From: Henckelia pumila
Lineage: Eukaryota > Streptophyta > Magnoliopsida > Lamiales > Gesneriaceae
Direction of reading: 5' to 3'
Assembly (NCBI RefSeq): GCF_033568475.1
Contig: NC_133122.1
Location: 180,191,449-180,255,448, forward strand
DNA length: 64,000 nucleotides
Part shown: positions 26,355-36,880 of the stretch, piece after piece
How the letters are laid out: every line of letters begins with the position of its first letter
How positions within the stretch are numbered: position 1 is the stretch's first letter
Made by a program: the position numbers and the translations under genes
The notes under the pieces: generated by a model
Databases searched by the model: none
Told to the model about the DNA's origin: nothing
Seen by the model: only the letters and a program-made list of their open reading frames with translations

Positions 26355-28391
26355 TCAATGGCATATTGCATCCTCCTCCATATCTAGCACAACAAAATCC
26401 GCAGGAAAAATAAATTTATCTACTTTTACCAGTACATCCTCAATGATTTCAAACGGATATGTGATAGATCTGTCAGCTAGCTGCAATGCGATTGTCGTGG
26501 GTTTCACTTCTCCAAGTCCCAAACTCCTGAAAACAGACAAAGGCATTAAGTTAATGCTAGCTCCTAAATCACAAAGTGCTTTATTAAAATTAGAAGAATC
26601 AATAATGCAAGGAATCGTAAAACTCCCTAGATCTTTTAATTTTTGTGGTAGCTTCTTTTGCAGGATAGCACTGCACTCTTCAGTCAGGTTGACAGTCTTG
26701 AACTCCTCCACCTTCCGCTTCTTAGACATCACCTCCTTCAAGAATTTTGCATAATGCGGCATCTGCTCCAAAGCATCAGCGAATGGAATATTAATATGAA
26801 TTTTCTTGAAGATGTCAAGAAACTTAGAAAACTTCTCATCCAACGCTTTCTTCTTGAACCGCAGAGGATATAGCAAAACAGCTTCTGGTACAGGCGGTTT
26901 CTCAGGCACAACTGCAGAATTGCTGGAATTTTTGCTAACAGATTTTTCAGACTCCACCACAATCTCTTCAACCTCTTCATCATCTACTTCCTTTGGGTCA
27001 TCAACCCCAAGTTCTTTACCACTTCTAAGGGTGATAGCCTTGCACTGCTCCCTTGGATTAACCTCAGTATTACTAGGAAACACACATCTCTGTTGATTAT
27101 TCAATGCATTCGCCAGTTGACCAATTTGTGTTTCAAGATTTTTCATAGAAGCGCTCACATTGGTCAAGTGTGTCTCCATACTATCAAGCCTATTTTCATT
27201 CCTCTTAAATCTTGTGGATGATTCTGCAATAAAATTACTCACCAAATCTTCCAACGATGCCTTACCTTCACCATTTTGAGTATTGAACTCCGGTGGAGGA
27301 TTCAACACATTCTTATTGTTTGCATAGGAAAAATTCTCATGATTACGCAAATTAGGATGATACTGATTAGGTACAGGATTACCTCGATAATTGTTGTAAT
27401 TCCTGTTGTTCACATAATGAGCTTGCTCCACACTCTCAAATTCATTAGCAGAATTTACGGTAGTCGCCAGCAATGTTGTCTCATTAGAACTTTGATTCCC
27501 TTTGGTCAGTGCAGCCAACTGTGTAGAAATAGTAGCCATCTGAGCAGTCAAAGCAGTGAATGCGTCAACCTCATGAATTCCAGCAGGCTTCCTTATTGCA
27601 GATATCTCACTCGGCCACTGATAACTGTTAACAGTCATTTGCTCAAGCATCTCATAAGCCTGTTCAGGAAATTTAGAAAATATTGAACCTCCAGCTGCAG
27701 CATCCACAGAAATACGAGTTGGCCCATTCAAACCATTGTAGAATAACTCAATCTGTTCCCAGTCCGGAAAATTATGGTTTGGACACTTCCTAAGCAACTC
27801 CTTGTACCGCTCCCAGGCTTCATAAAATTGCTCAAAATCTTGCTGTTTGAATATAGTGATCTCTATTTTCAACTGAGCAGACTTAGCAGGTGGGAAATAC
27901 TTAGCCAGAAATTTAGAAGCCATATCATCCCATGTAGTGATACTCCCAAGAGGTAGTGATTGCAACCAACTACGAGCATTGTACCTAAGAGAAAACGGGA
28001 ACAATCGTAGTTTGATGGTGTCTTCAGTAACACCATGAATCTTCACTGTGTTAGCAATCTCCATAAAAGTACGCAGATGCAGATTTGGATCTTCAGTAGC
28101 TGCACCCCTGAACTGATTTTGCTGCACCATATTAATTAGAGCTGGCTTCAACTCAAAATTATTCGCCGTGATGTTCTGCCGAGCTATCCCAGAATAATGA
28201 GTATTGATCACCGGTCGAAAGTGATCTCTGATCGGCACCGGGGCATTATTGACAACTCTTTCTCTTTCTCTTTCTTCAGCCATTTGTTGCAACTCTTCTC
28301 TTCTAGCTTTTCTCAAAGCTTTAGCAGTTTTCTCAATTTCCGGATCAAAGAGCAGTGAGTCGTAACTTTGGCTTTTTCGCATAAACTGCAT
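26355..28391 (-). CDS. Retrotransposon gag-protease polyprotein, 678 aa
   Basis: A long open frame starting MQFMRKSQSYDSLLF. Residues about 90-250 form a retrotransposon gag domain (DPNLHLRTFMEIANTVKIHG, WDDMASKFLAKYFPP, WERYKELLRKCPNH). A middle section with QIGQLANALNNQQ and a KAITLRSGK box is typical of Athila-like gag. The C-terminus is an aspartic protease-like fold with CDLGASINLMP at about residues 606-616, the Athila form of D-S/T-G. A frameshift just before the conserved MPLILGRPYLATA segment (about 26310-26365) truncates the protease. No zinc knuckle is evident. Within the nest it is the longest intact coding frame. Confidence 0.88.
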   Translation of the reverse strand: MQFMRKSQSYDSLLFDPEIEKTAKALRKARREELQQMAEERERERVVNNAPVPIRDHFRPVINTHYSGIARQNITANNFELKPALINMVQQNQFRGAATEDPNLHLRTFMEIANTVKIHGVTEDTIKLRLFPFSLRYNARSWLQSLPLGSITTWDDMASKFLAKYFPPAKSAQLKIEITIFKQQDFEQFYEAWERYKELLRKCPNHNFPDWEQIELFYNGLNGPTRISVDAAAGGSIFSKFPEQAYEMLEQMTVNSYQWPSEISAIRKPAGIHEVDAFTALTAQMATISTQLAALTKGNQSSNETTLLATTVNSANEFESVEQAHYVNNRNYNNYRGNPVPNQYHPNLRNHENFSYANNKNVLNPPPEFNTQNGEGKASLEDLVSNFIAESSTRFKRNENRLDSMETHLTNVSASMKNLETQIGQLANALNNQQRCVFPSNTEVNPREQCKAITLRSGKELGVDDPKEVDDEEVEEIVVESEKSVSKNSSNSAVVPEKPPVPEAVLLYPLRFKKKALDEKFSKFLDIFKKIHINIPFADALEQMPHYAKFLKEVMSKKRKVEEFKTVNLTEECSAILQKKLPQKLKDLGSFTIPCIIDSSNFNKALCDLGASINLMPLSVFRSLGLGEVKPTTIALQLADRSITYPFEIIEDVLVKVDKFIFPADFVVLDMEEDAICH

Positions 28392-28496
28392 AGAGAGGAA
28401 AGATTTAAAATTAGAACCAAAAAAATAAAATAAAATGCTCTAAATCAAAATTAAGACTAATTAGCACAATTTAATATAAATCAAATAAAATTCAAT

Positions 28497-28514
28497 TCCC
28501 CGGCAACGACGCCA
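28497..28514 (-). other. Asp-tRNA primer-binding site
   Basis: On the - strand it reads TGGCGTCGTTGCCGGGGA, one base from the consensus TGGCGCCGTTGCCGGGGA, six bases from the LTR. Confidence 0.88.
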
Positions 28515-28520
28515 AAAATT

Positions 28521-29992
28521 TGTTGCGTGTTTTTCGCTCGCAAGCGCACGATGTCAAGTTATAATATAGGAATTAAGTCCAAGTCGATCCCACGGAGAAT
28601 GAATAAATGATATTATATCAAATATTTGCAACTAATAAAATCCTAATCCTATGTAGAGCTACGAAAATGGTTTGATTTTTATAAAACTAAAATTTGCAAG
28701 AAACAAAACTAAATAACCACGAGTTCACGAGAGAAAAATTCAATAAGCGATGAATGCTAGAGGTTCGACTTCACTTGACTGTTCACCACAATTTATTTCT
28801 AATGATTGTTTAATTATCAATTCTTCTAGTTTATTAGCCAATAATCCCTATTATTTTCTACTACCTCTCTCGAGTGTCAAGCAAAAATTCGTATTCAATA
28901 ACAAACTCAATATCTCTATCAAAGTTCAATTATTAAATCCGGTAAATAGCACAAGAATTATTCTAATGACTTCTATGGAGTTATATGCCTCTCGAACAGT
29001 ATAAACACCAAAGATGTATTTTCCTATGTCGTATTCAAAATCTCCTCTCTCGAGTGATAGATTCTAATTAAAATATCATTCAATCTATGGCTAGTAAATT
29101 GAAAGCATTAAGATCAGGAAAACGCAAATAAACTGTGCGAAGAAATTTAAATATATAAATCAAAATATGTCTATCATGGTTTCCAGTCAAGATCCGTCTA
29201 CCTCTAGACTAAGAAATTAGTTCATAACGCAATTCAAAATCAAATAAGGCATGTTTTTCCAACAATCCATAAACTAAGAAAAATAGAGTTTAAAGGAAAA
29301 CTAGAACGAATTAGAATGAAGCTTCTCCGTCGCCGGATGCCGCCGTCTTCTGTCTTCGTATCAAATTCTCGAGCTCTTGTGCACTTCAAAACTCTCAATA
29401 GCCGTCTCTATGCTCTGAAAACTCTCTAAACCCTTGTATCCTCTAGAATAAGTCATAAAATCCCTTTTAAAACTTGATTAAAGACTTTCCATATTTTTGG
29501 AGACTGCTCAGCGCTGGAGCGCTAATTCGGTGCTGGGGCGCTCAAGTTTTGTATTTTATTTTTCAATGACGGACTTCTAGCGCTGGAGCGCTCAAAAGAT
29601 GGCGCTGGGGCGCTCTGGACATGAATTTACGGGCGCTGGAAAACTAGAGCTGGGGCGCTACTTGTTCTTCCATTTCACCATCTGTGCAGCATTTTTGTAA
29701 AAATCATAACTTAAGTTCTAGCCGTCGGATCGAGATGAAATTTGGACAGAAACTTTAAAACATCCTAAACTTTAATTTTAACGGTGCAGATCGGATTTAG
29801 ATGTCTGTAACATTCCCAATAGTTTTCTGAAGTTTGCTGTCCCGTAATTCAGCTTTTCGCTTCTTCTTGCTACTTTTCTTCAAATCCTTGCAACTCACAA
29901 AAATAACAACAAATACGCATAATATTTACTCGATACATCACAAAATCCAAGTCAAATCATATATAAATTAAGTGAGTAAAATGCACTTATCA
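28521..29992 (-). repeat. TR-GAG element 5' LTR
   Basis: A 1472-bp LTR. It contains a cluster of GCGCTGGAGCGC / GCGCTGGGGCGC modules at about 29510-29660. Confidence 0.92.
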
Positions 29993-29997
29993 GTAAT

Positions 29998-30370
29998 ATA
30001 TACACATTCTCATGCTTCCATCCTTTTTCTTTACAAATAAGACTGGGGCTCCCCACAGGGATGCACTCGGTCTAATTTTCTTCTTGTCCAGCAACTCTTG
30101 CAGTTGCTCTTTCAATTCCTTGAGTTCCGCTGGTGCCATTCGGTAGGAAGCTTTCGAAATCAGAGCAGCACCAGGTTCTAGCTGAATCTCAAATTCAATC
30201 TCTCGGTCTGGAACCATTCCGGGTAGTTCCTTCGGAAAGACATCCGAAAACTCTCGTACAATCGAAAGGTCTTCTAGTTTGAGCTCTGGTTCTTCTTTTA
30301 CCTCGCTCACCATAGCCAGGTAAACTTCTTCGCGACCTTTTATCGCCTTCCATGCTTGAGAGGCCGACAA
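29998..30370 (-). pseudogene. Gypsy reverse transcriptase, N-terminal part
   Basis: It has the linker IVREFSDVFPKELPGMVPDR and the RT start APAELKELKEQLQELLDKK, then WGAPVLFVKKKDGSMRMCI. It is interrupted at this point by the gag-only element at 23295-29992, and the rest of the domain lies at 23294 and below. Confidence 0.85.
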
Positions 30371-30397
30371 GAGGGGTTTTCGCGTCTTGGTCTTGCC

Positions 30398-30907
30398 TTA
30401 GAATGTAATTTCTTCATGGTTTGGGGTACGAAGTTTAACATTATTATCCCGACAGCTAACCACTGCAAGGTTTCTAGACAACCAATCCATCCCAAGGATG
30501 ACATCAAATTCTACCATGTTGAGTTCAGTCAAATCAGCATCAAAGATTTGTTCACAGACACACATCTTACATTTTCTATGTATCTTTAGTGTCTCAATTA
30601 TCTTGTTAGTAGGGGTTGCTACTCTCAGTGGTTCAGTTAGTTTCTCAGAGATAAGCCCTATCTTTTTAGTGAATCTCTTAGATATAAACGAATGAGTGGC
30701 ACCACAATCAAATAAAGCATATGCAGGCTTAGTATTGATTAAAATGGTACCTGCCACGACTTCATTCGCATCATCTGCCTCTTCTTGTGTGATAGCAAAC
30801 ACATGGGCGTTGAGCTTCGTATCTTTTGGTTGGGTCTGTGTAGCACTACCATTCGGCCCGGTCCTTGGCTTCACAGGATTAGGACAATAAGATATTCGGT
30901 GTCCCAA
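30398..30907 (-). pseudogene. Gypsy aspartic protease region
   Basis: A 169-codon frame with ALFDCGATHSFIS; the active-site triad is D67-C68-G69, where the family usually has D-S/T-G. The flap and second half (MVEFDVILGMDWL) are present. A stop after EEITF separates it from the reverse transcriptase frame. Confidence 0.85.
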
Positions 30908-31434
30908 TTTGCCACAGTCAAGCGCCAGTCTTCCGACGACACTCCCCTTCGTGTCAGAAATTGCAGGTAGGACATGGTTTGATCATTAGTCGATTAGGAG
31001 CAGGGGCAGTTCCCCTGAACGATCCACCAGATTGGTTCGGGCGCTTGGGTGTTGGCCCGATAGCAGAAGATTGACCAGACAGAGGTCGTTTGTTCTTGAA
31101 GTCGTCTTCCCGACGTTTGATATCCGATTCAGCTCGGATAGCTGCTCCCATCAAGTCTGAAAAGTTGGCAGGTTGAAAAACTGCTAATGCCGGGATTCGG
31201 TTGTTCAACCCCATTTTGAAACGGTGCAGCTTCAGTTCATCATCTCCCATAATGGTAGGGGCATAAGACCCGAGCTCATTGAACTTAGAAGTGTACTCCA
31301 CCACTGTCATATCTGAAGTTTGTATGAGATTTTCAAATTCTCTCAACTTCTGTATACGAACCTCAGCTGGGAAGTACTGCTTCAAAAACGCAGTACTGAA
31401 TTGCTGCCATGTGACTGGTCCCGCAGCTAACATA
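30890..31434 (-). pseudogene. Gypsy gag, 3' part with zinc knuckle
   Basis: It continues the gag core (TWQQFSTAFLKQYFP, then LREFENLIQTSDMTVVEY). It ends in a basic region and the start of a CCHC knuckle (PCPTCNF), where a stop and frameshift near 30955-30965 break the frame. The second half of the knuckle, CGKLGHRISYC, is in another frame. Confidence 0.8.
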
Positions 31435-31439
31435 GCAGG

Positions 31440-32859
31440 TGTAGTAGCCCGGTTCCATTTCACAATATTAAGTGATTTTAAACATGTTAGAAAATGACAT
31501 ATAATTTTAAAAGTATCAAAACATGTTTAAGGAGTCCTTATTTGGTGAAAATAAGTGGAAAATAAGATCCGGAACGTCCGAAAATGGTGGGATAGGTCCC
31601 AGGGGTCCAAAACTGACTTCGTAAGGACCAAAACAGTTCGGAGCTCACGGACCAGTTCAAGCCCTCCGAACCACTTCGGGCCCTCTGAACCCGAGTTCGG
31701 ACCATCCGAACTCAGCAGAGACAGATGTCTTAAAGGCTCGGACAAGTGGCAGTTCGGACCGTCCGAACTTCGCCTATAAATAGGCCATCCGAGAGCCTCA
31801 TTTTTCACACAAATTCACTCTTTCTCTCTCTGTCTTTAGTGTATTCAAGGGGTTTTGGGGTGTTTCCAGCCTTCATAGGCTTGGTCCAGATGTTGGCCAG
31901 GTGATCCGGGGTTGCGGTAGAGCGGTGCCCAAGTTTTGGGGCAGTCGTCATCAGCGGGCTGACGACGGACGCAGATATAACTCTGGCTCCTTATAGTAAA
32001 TAGGGAGTATGCTATAGATTAGTTAAGGCTTTTAGAATAAAGTGGTAATGCATGAGTACTTTGCATTGTAGTGCGGATTATAGGCTTGGACTTTAGAGCT
32101 GGTATAGCTTGCCTAGTAGAACTAAGGTACGTAAGTACAAACTGAGATAGCCAGCTGAATATGTGTTGCATAATTATGTGTTGCATTATTATCTGTCATG
32201 ATATGCATGAGTTACTGTTCATGATTTGTATGCATCATTTGCATACCATGTTGAGTCTGTTATCCTTTTGAGATAGCCAGTTGTTCTAGGGTCGCCCAAC
32301 CCTAGGGTTGTTGTTATTATACGATCGGGTACCGTGTGACACCCACTGGACCGACGGGACAGCGTGTGCGGTTTTACCCAGGACGGTGATAGTCCAAGAT
32401 CAGGTTCAGTATGTGTGGCACCCACTGGATCTTCGGAGTAGTATGCACATATTGGAGGCGCCTATGTACTAAGAATGATTTTCCAGATATGATCCCAGTT
32501 ACCCAGAGCATTCAGAGTTCATGTTGCATGCATCATATAGACCTGTATATTCAATACCTTACGTACTGGGTGTTAGCGCTCACGTCCCTGCTTTTATCTC
32601 GGACACCCCATTCGACGGGGCAGGTTTGCAGGTGGATCAGGAGCGAGAGATGTAGTTGGTCGATGACCAGGGCTTGGTAGCAGGAGTTTTCAGAAGAGTT
32701 TTAGATTAAGATTTTAACTGGTATTCATTCGATTTGGTTGTATCATTATTTGAGGATTTATTTATGATTTTTCCGCTGTTATTTTTGATCATTTATTAAT
32801 TAAGTTAAATGCATGCTTAAGATTCTGATTAGCAGGTGATCACGGTGCGGGTCACTACA
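31440..32859 (+). repeat. LARD-like element 5' LTR
   Basis: A 1420-bp LTR. A TATA box (TATAAATAG, 31775-31783) lies just downstream of repeated GTTCGGACCNTCCGAAC palindromes. Confidence 0.9.
31640..31783 (+). promoter_or_regulatory. LTR promoter with palindromic upstream modules
   Basis: Several forms of the half-site TTCGGAC/GTCCGAA occur, including the perfect palindrome GTTCGGACCGTCCGAAC (with one central mismatch) at 31752-31768. TATAAATAG follows within 10 bp. This is the expected U3 enhancer-promoter layout; binding by any factor is inferred. Confidence 0.6.
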
Positions 32860-33898
32860 TTTATGATATCAGAACATGCATATTAATCTTGGGATCTAGA
32901 TTGTTGGAATTGGGATTAACCTTTTGATCATCGTATAGATGGCGGGACTTGGTGATGAAAGTAGCATAATAGCGTGGGTGGACGCTGGGGCGATCAGGAT
33001 GATCGAGAGCATCTTTGGGTCGTCATCACCATCACCATGATGATCGTAGGCATTTTAGTATGCATAGATATTTGCATAACAAGGGGTTAGAGTTGTGCTG
33101 GTGATCAGTTCTAGGCTTTCTCCTGAATCGATTCAGAAAGCCAGTGGTTTGACTTAGTGTCTGAGATGACTCAGTGTTAGGGTCATTGGTTATTGATGAT
33201 GGATTTTCATCATAGATTCAGTGATAGATTATACCAGGTGCTGAAGACTGTGCAGGGTTGTTCAAGATGGGAAAGGAAGCGCGACCTATGCCGGTGTTTT
33301 CTTGGAAATTTATTCCAGATAGGCTACTGGGGGAGGCTACCTGAGTCTTGATATTTTGCACAGTTATAGCAAGGGGTATAATTATCAAAAGGAATGTTTT
33401 TATGAATTTGTTATTGGTACTGGATTAGTGCCAAGAGATATGAACGCTATCGTCTGACTTTATCAGAGATACATATTTTAGTTTTTGTTAACAGAATAGT
33501 CTTGAAAAGGATTCTTTGAAAAGTGTACATTCTAGATGGATAGTTTTTGCTGGTGGTACTGGGGGAGAACCAGGAGATTCGATCAGTATCAACTGGCCTT
33601 ATCGGAGTTACAGATAGTGATCGGGGACATGATCAGTATGATGATTTGGATTTCTTATTAAGTGATTGTAAGATTTATTTGGGTGGTTTCCATTATTGCT
33701 CTGGAAGTCTTTTGTACTTCAGACAGGTTATTGGAAAGTTACCCCAGTCTGGAGACCATGATGTTACTAGTGATTATTTGGATTCAGTGAGGTCTTGTAA
33801 AATGATATGAGAGAATAAAGAACTTGTTGTTCTTATTCAAGTTCATATCGGTACTTAAGATGTATTTCGAGGACGAAATTATCTTAAGTAGGGGATAA

Positions 33899-35299
33899 TA
33901 TAGTAGCCGGTTTCATTTCACAAGATTAAGTAATTTTAAACATGTTAGAAAATGACATATAATTTTAAAAGTGTCAAAACATATTTAAGGAGTCCTTATT
34001 TGGTGAAAATAAGTGAAAAATCAGATCCGAAACGTGCGAAAATGGTGGGGTAGGTCCCGGGGGTCCAAAAATGACTTCGGAAGGACCAAAATAGTTCGGA
34101 GCTCACGGACCAGTTCGGGCCCTCCGAACCCGAGTTCGGACCATCCAAACTCAGCAGAGACAGATGTCTTAAAGGCTCGGACAAGTGGCAGTTCGGACCA
34201 TCCGAACTCAAACTTCGCCTATAAATAGGCCATCCGAGAGCCTCATTTTTCACACAAATTCACTCTTTCTCTCTCGGTCTTTAGTGTATTCTAGGGATTT
34301 TGGGGTGTTTCCAGCCTTCCTAGGCTTGGTCCGGAGGTTGGCCAGGTGTTCCGGGGTTGCGGCGGAGCGGTGCCCAAGTTTTGGGGCAGTCGTCATCAGC
34401 GGGCTGACGACGGACGCAGGTATAGCTCTGGCTCCTTATAGTAAATAGGGAGTATGTTATAGATTAGTTAAGGCTTTTAGAATAAAATGGTAATGCATGA
34501 GTACTTTGCATTGTAGTGCGGATTATAGGCTTGGACTTTAGAGCTGGTATAGCTTGCCTAGCAGAACTAAGGTACGTAAGTACAGACTGAGATAGCCAGC
34601 TGAATATACATGTTTATGTGTTGCATTATTATCTGTCATGATATGCATGAGTTACTGTTCATGATTTGTATGCGACATTTGCATACCATGTTGAGCCTGT
34701 TATCCTTTTGAGATAGCCAGTTGTTCTAGGGTCGCTCAGCCCTAGGGTTGTTGTTATTATACGATCGGGTACCGTGTGACACCCACTGGACCGATGGGAC
34801 AGCATGTGCGGTTTTACCCAGGACAGTGATAGTCCAAGATCGGGTTCAGTATGTGTGGCACCCACTGGATCTTCGGAGCAGCGTGCACATATTGGAGGCA
34901 TCTATGTACTGTGCATGATTTTCCAGATATGATCCCAGTTACCCAGAGCATTCATAGTTCATGTTGCATGCATCATATAGACCTGTATATTCAATACCTT
35001 ACGTACTGGGCGTTAGCGATCACGTCCCTGCTTTTATCTCGAACACCCCATTCGACGGGACAGGTTTGCAGGTGGATCAGGAGCGAGAGATGTAGTTGGT
35101 CGATGACCAGGGCTTGATAGCAGGAGTTTTCAGAAGAGTTTTAGATTAAGATTTTAACTGGTATTCATTCGATTTGGTTGTATCATTATTTGAGGATTTA
35201 TTTATGATTTTTCCGCTGTTATTTCTGATCATTTATTAATTAAGTTAAATGCATGCTTAAGCTTCTGATTAGTAGGTGATCACGGTACGGGTCACTACA
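33899..35299 (+). repeat. LARD-like element 3' LTR
   Basis: The matching LTR with TATA box at 34220-34228. It lacks part of the palindrome region present in the 5' copy and has a small duplication before the TATA box. Confidence 0.9.
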
Positions 35300-35304
35300 G
35301 CAGG

Positions 35305-35705
35305 TGAAACGGCTTCCCACCATTTTCTTGCTTTTTCCTCCAGAAAAGGAATTGCCACCTCCACTTTAAGTGCTTCAGGGACTTCAAGTAAACGCAGTTG
35401 GTCCTCCATCTTCTTCATCCAATTTCGTCCCACCTCTGGGTCAACATCTCCCTTAAACATTTCAGTTCGGTTCTTACGGAGCGATTCATAATGGAATTTG
35501 ACTCCATTCTAACCAGGTGGGGGAGGTGGCGGATTTCCATTGCCGTTGTCGTTGCCATTTGCATTTACCATCCCTTGGAGGGTCGTCACCACTATTTCTG
35601 CGATAGCCGCAAGGTCTTCTCTGCTAAGACTGATTCCTGGAGGTGGATTCGCATTTTCCCCACGATTGTTGTTGCGTGTTCTTGGGGTTCTCCGGCCATT
35701 TCCTA
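35305..35705 (-). pseudogene. Gypsy gag, 5' part
   Basis: The - strand frame runs from an RTRNNNRGENANPPPG-like start through a proline-rich stretch to an in-frame TAG near 35514. It then continues as GDVDPEVGRNWMKKMEDQL and EEKARKWWEAVSPA, the classic retrotransposon gag fold. It is cut at 35305 by the 31440-35299 element and continues at 31434. Confidence 0.8.
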
Positions 35706-35930
35706 CAGTAAAGGAGTTCTAAGAGTTTGTCGAAAAACGATACTTAAAGAAGAAAGGAAATAGCAGAATAAATGAATCAATAAATAATCCCAAGAATAAA
35801 AGTTATTTTATTCATTTCCAAAATGTCATGAAGATAAATGAAGCAAAACAAACCAAGTCTCAAAACATCAAGATATCATGCTGAATAGAATAAAACAATG
35901 ATGAATAAAAGGACTAAGCTGGATAAAAGC

Positions 35931-36455
35931 CTAATCTATGATTTCTCCATCACCCGAGGCTTCATCTTTTGACGGAACATCTTCGGGGTCCTCATCTCCC
36001 GCAAAGGCTGCCATGTGGAGCTGATCAATGTACTCGAGTGCGGCTAAGTTCTGTGCCTCAAGGTTTTGCACAGTGTGTTGCAGCTCTTGCACTTGGTTTT
36101 GTAAACCTAGGATTTGAATTCCCGACTCTTGACGCCTTAGGGCCTCTTTGCGTGCCTCTTCAAGGATTATGGCTTGGAGTTCCTTTACGTTAGCTAGGGC
36201 AGATGCTAGTTCCTTCTTTGTTTCCTCGTGTTCTTTCTCCTCCTTATTGAGGTAATATGAAAACCTTTCCACATCGGCTTCAAGGTGGTCCCAATGCTCC
36301 TCCATCTCGCTCTTGTTAGCCTTTAGTGTATTCATGTATTTCATAATTTCTTCTTTCTCGTATTGCTCCACGTATAGCGAAGACCTCAATAATTCGATAA
36401 CTTGTTCCTTGCTTCGAACAACGTTTTTGTGAGTCGTAACTATGGTGCGAGCCAT
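35931..36455 (-). CDS. Extra coiled-coil ORF upstream of Gypsy gag, 174 aa
   Basis: An uninterrupted frame lies between the primer site and gag. It starts MARTIVTTHKNVV and has long heptad-like, Glu/Lys-rich helices (for example KEEKEHEETKKELASALANV and LGLQNQVQELQHTVQNLEAQ). It ends in an acidic tail with DEDPEDVPSKDEAS. No catalytic motif is visible, and I do not recognise a named family. Accessory ORFs before gag are known from some plant Gypsy lineages. That it has stayed open while gag and pol are broken is notable but may be chance. A role in particle assembly is only a guess. Confidence 0.55.
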   Translation of the reverse strand: MARTIVTTHKNVVRSKEQVIELLRSSLYVEQYEKEEIMKYMNTLKANKSEMEEHWDHLEADVERFSYYLNKEEKEHEETKKELASALANVKELQAIILEEARKEALRRQESGIQILGLQNQVQELQHTVQNLEAQNLAALEYIDQLHMAAFAGDEDPEDVPSKDEASGDGEIID

Positions 36456-36860
36456 CTTCCTAGAATAAAGAGGAATGCGTTCAAGTTAGAATTCAAATTG
36501 ATGAAACTTCAGGCAGAATTGATATAGAGCAAGATTTTTAGTCAAATTTTCCAAAAATGGAAATTTTTGATATTTTCTCAAGGATTGAACTGCTGATCAT
36601 AAGGAGTATGGGACAATCGACGGAATCGAATTTCGAGTATCCCACAAAAAGTTATAGGCAAAACAAACATTTCCAAAAATAGCAAAAACGCGAATTCGGG
36701 GGCTCAAACGGCCGAATTTGGGCTAAAAGCGTCACAAATCATACAAATTATGTGTTTGACTCAGAGGGTCGTTTCGGGTCAGGATAAGCTGGGCTTGGGT
36801 CAAAATTTGACAACGTCAAATTTTTTCGGTACGAAATCCCGTCCGGATTTATGAACCTGG

Positions 36861-36875
36861 CGGCTCTGATACCAC
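36861..36875 (-). other. Primer-binding site for initiator Met-tRNA
   Basis: On the - strand this reads TGGTATCAGAGCCG, the standard Met-tRNA primer site, five bases inside the 5' LTR. Confidence 0.9.
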
Positions 36876-36880
36876 TTCAA

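Larger units (their letters stand above)
23295..29992 (-). mobile_element. Gag-protease-only Athila-like LTR element (TR-GAG type)
   Basis: LTRs at 23295-24777 and 28521-29992 begin and end TG...CA (on the - strand TGATAAGTGCATTTT...AAAACACGCAACA). Exact GTAAT duplications flank it (23290-23294 and 29993-29997). A primer site for Asp-tRNA lies at 28497-28514 on the - strand. The only coding region is gag plus part of a protease; no reverse transcriptase, RNase H or integrase is present. It must therefore have depended on another element for replication. It sits inside the reverse transcriptase of the Gypsy element. LTR similarity is high, so the insertion is fairly young. Confidence 0.92.
31440..35299 (+). 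mobile_element. Non-coding LTR element (LARD/TRIM-like), 3.86 kb
   Basis: LTRs at 31440-32859 and 33899-35299 (TGTAGTAGCC...GGTCACTACA; the second copy begins TA). Exact GCAGG target duplications lie at 31435-31439 and 35300-35304. A degenerate Met-tRNA primer site, ATGATATCAGAAC, follows the left LTR. The polypurine tract AAGTAGGGGATAATA precedes the right LTR, which fixes the + orientation. The 1.04-kb interior has no gag or pol. It is inserted in the gag of the Gypsy element. The LTR copies are very similar, so the insertion is recent. Confidence 0.92.

Noticed and set aside
26443-27956. Several plus-strand open frames within the gag-protease region
   Set aside because: Shadows of the 678-codon minus-strand frame.
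36861-36875. Initiator tRNA gene
   Set aside because: Only the 3'-end complement is present; it is a retrotransposon primer site.
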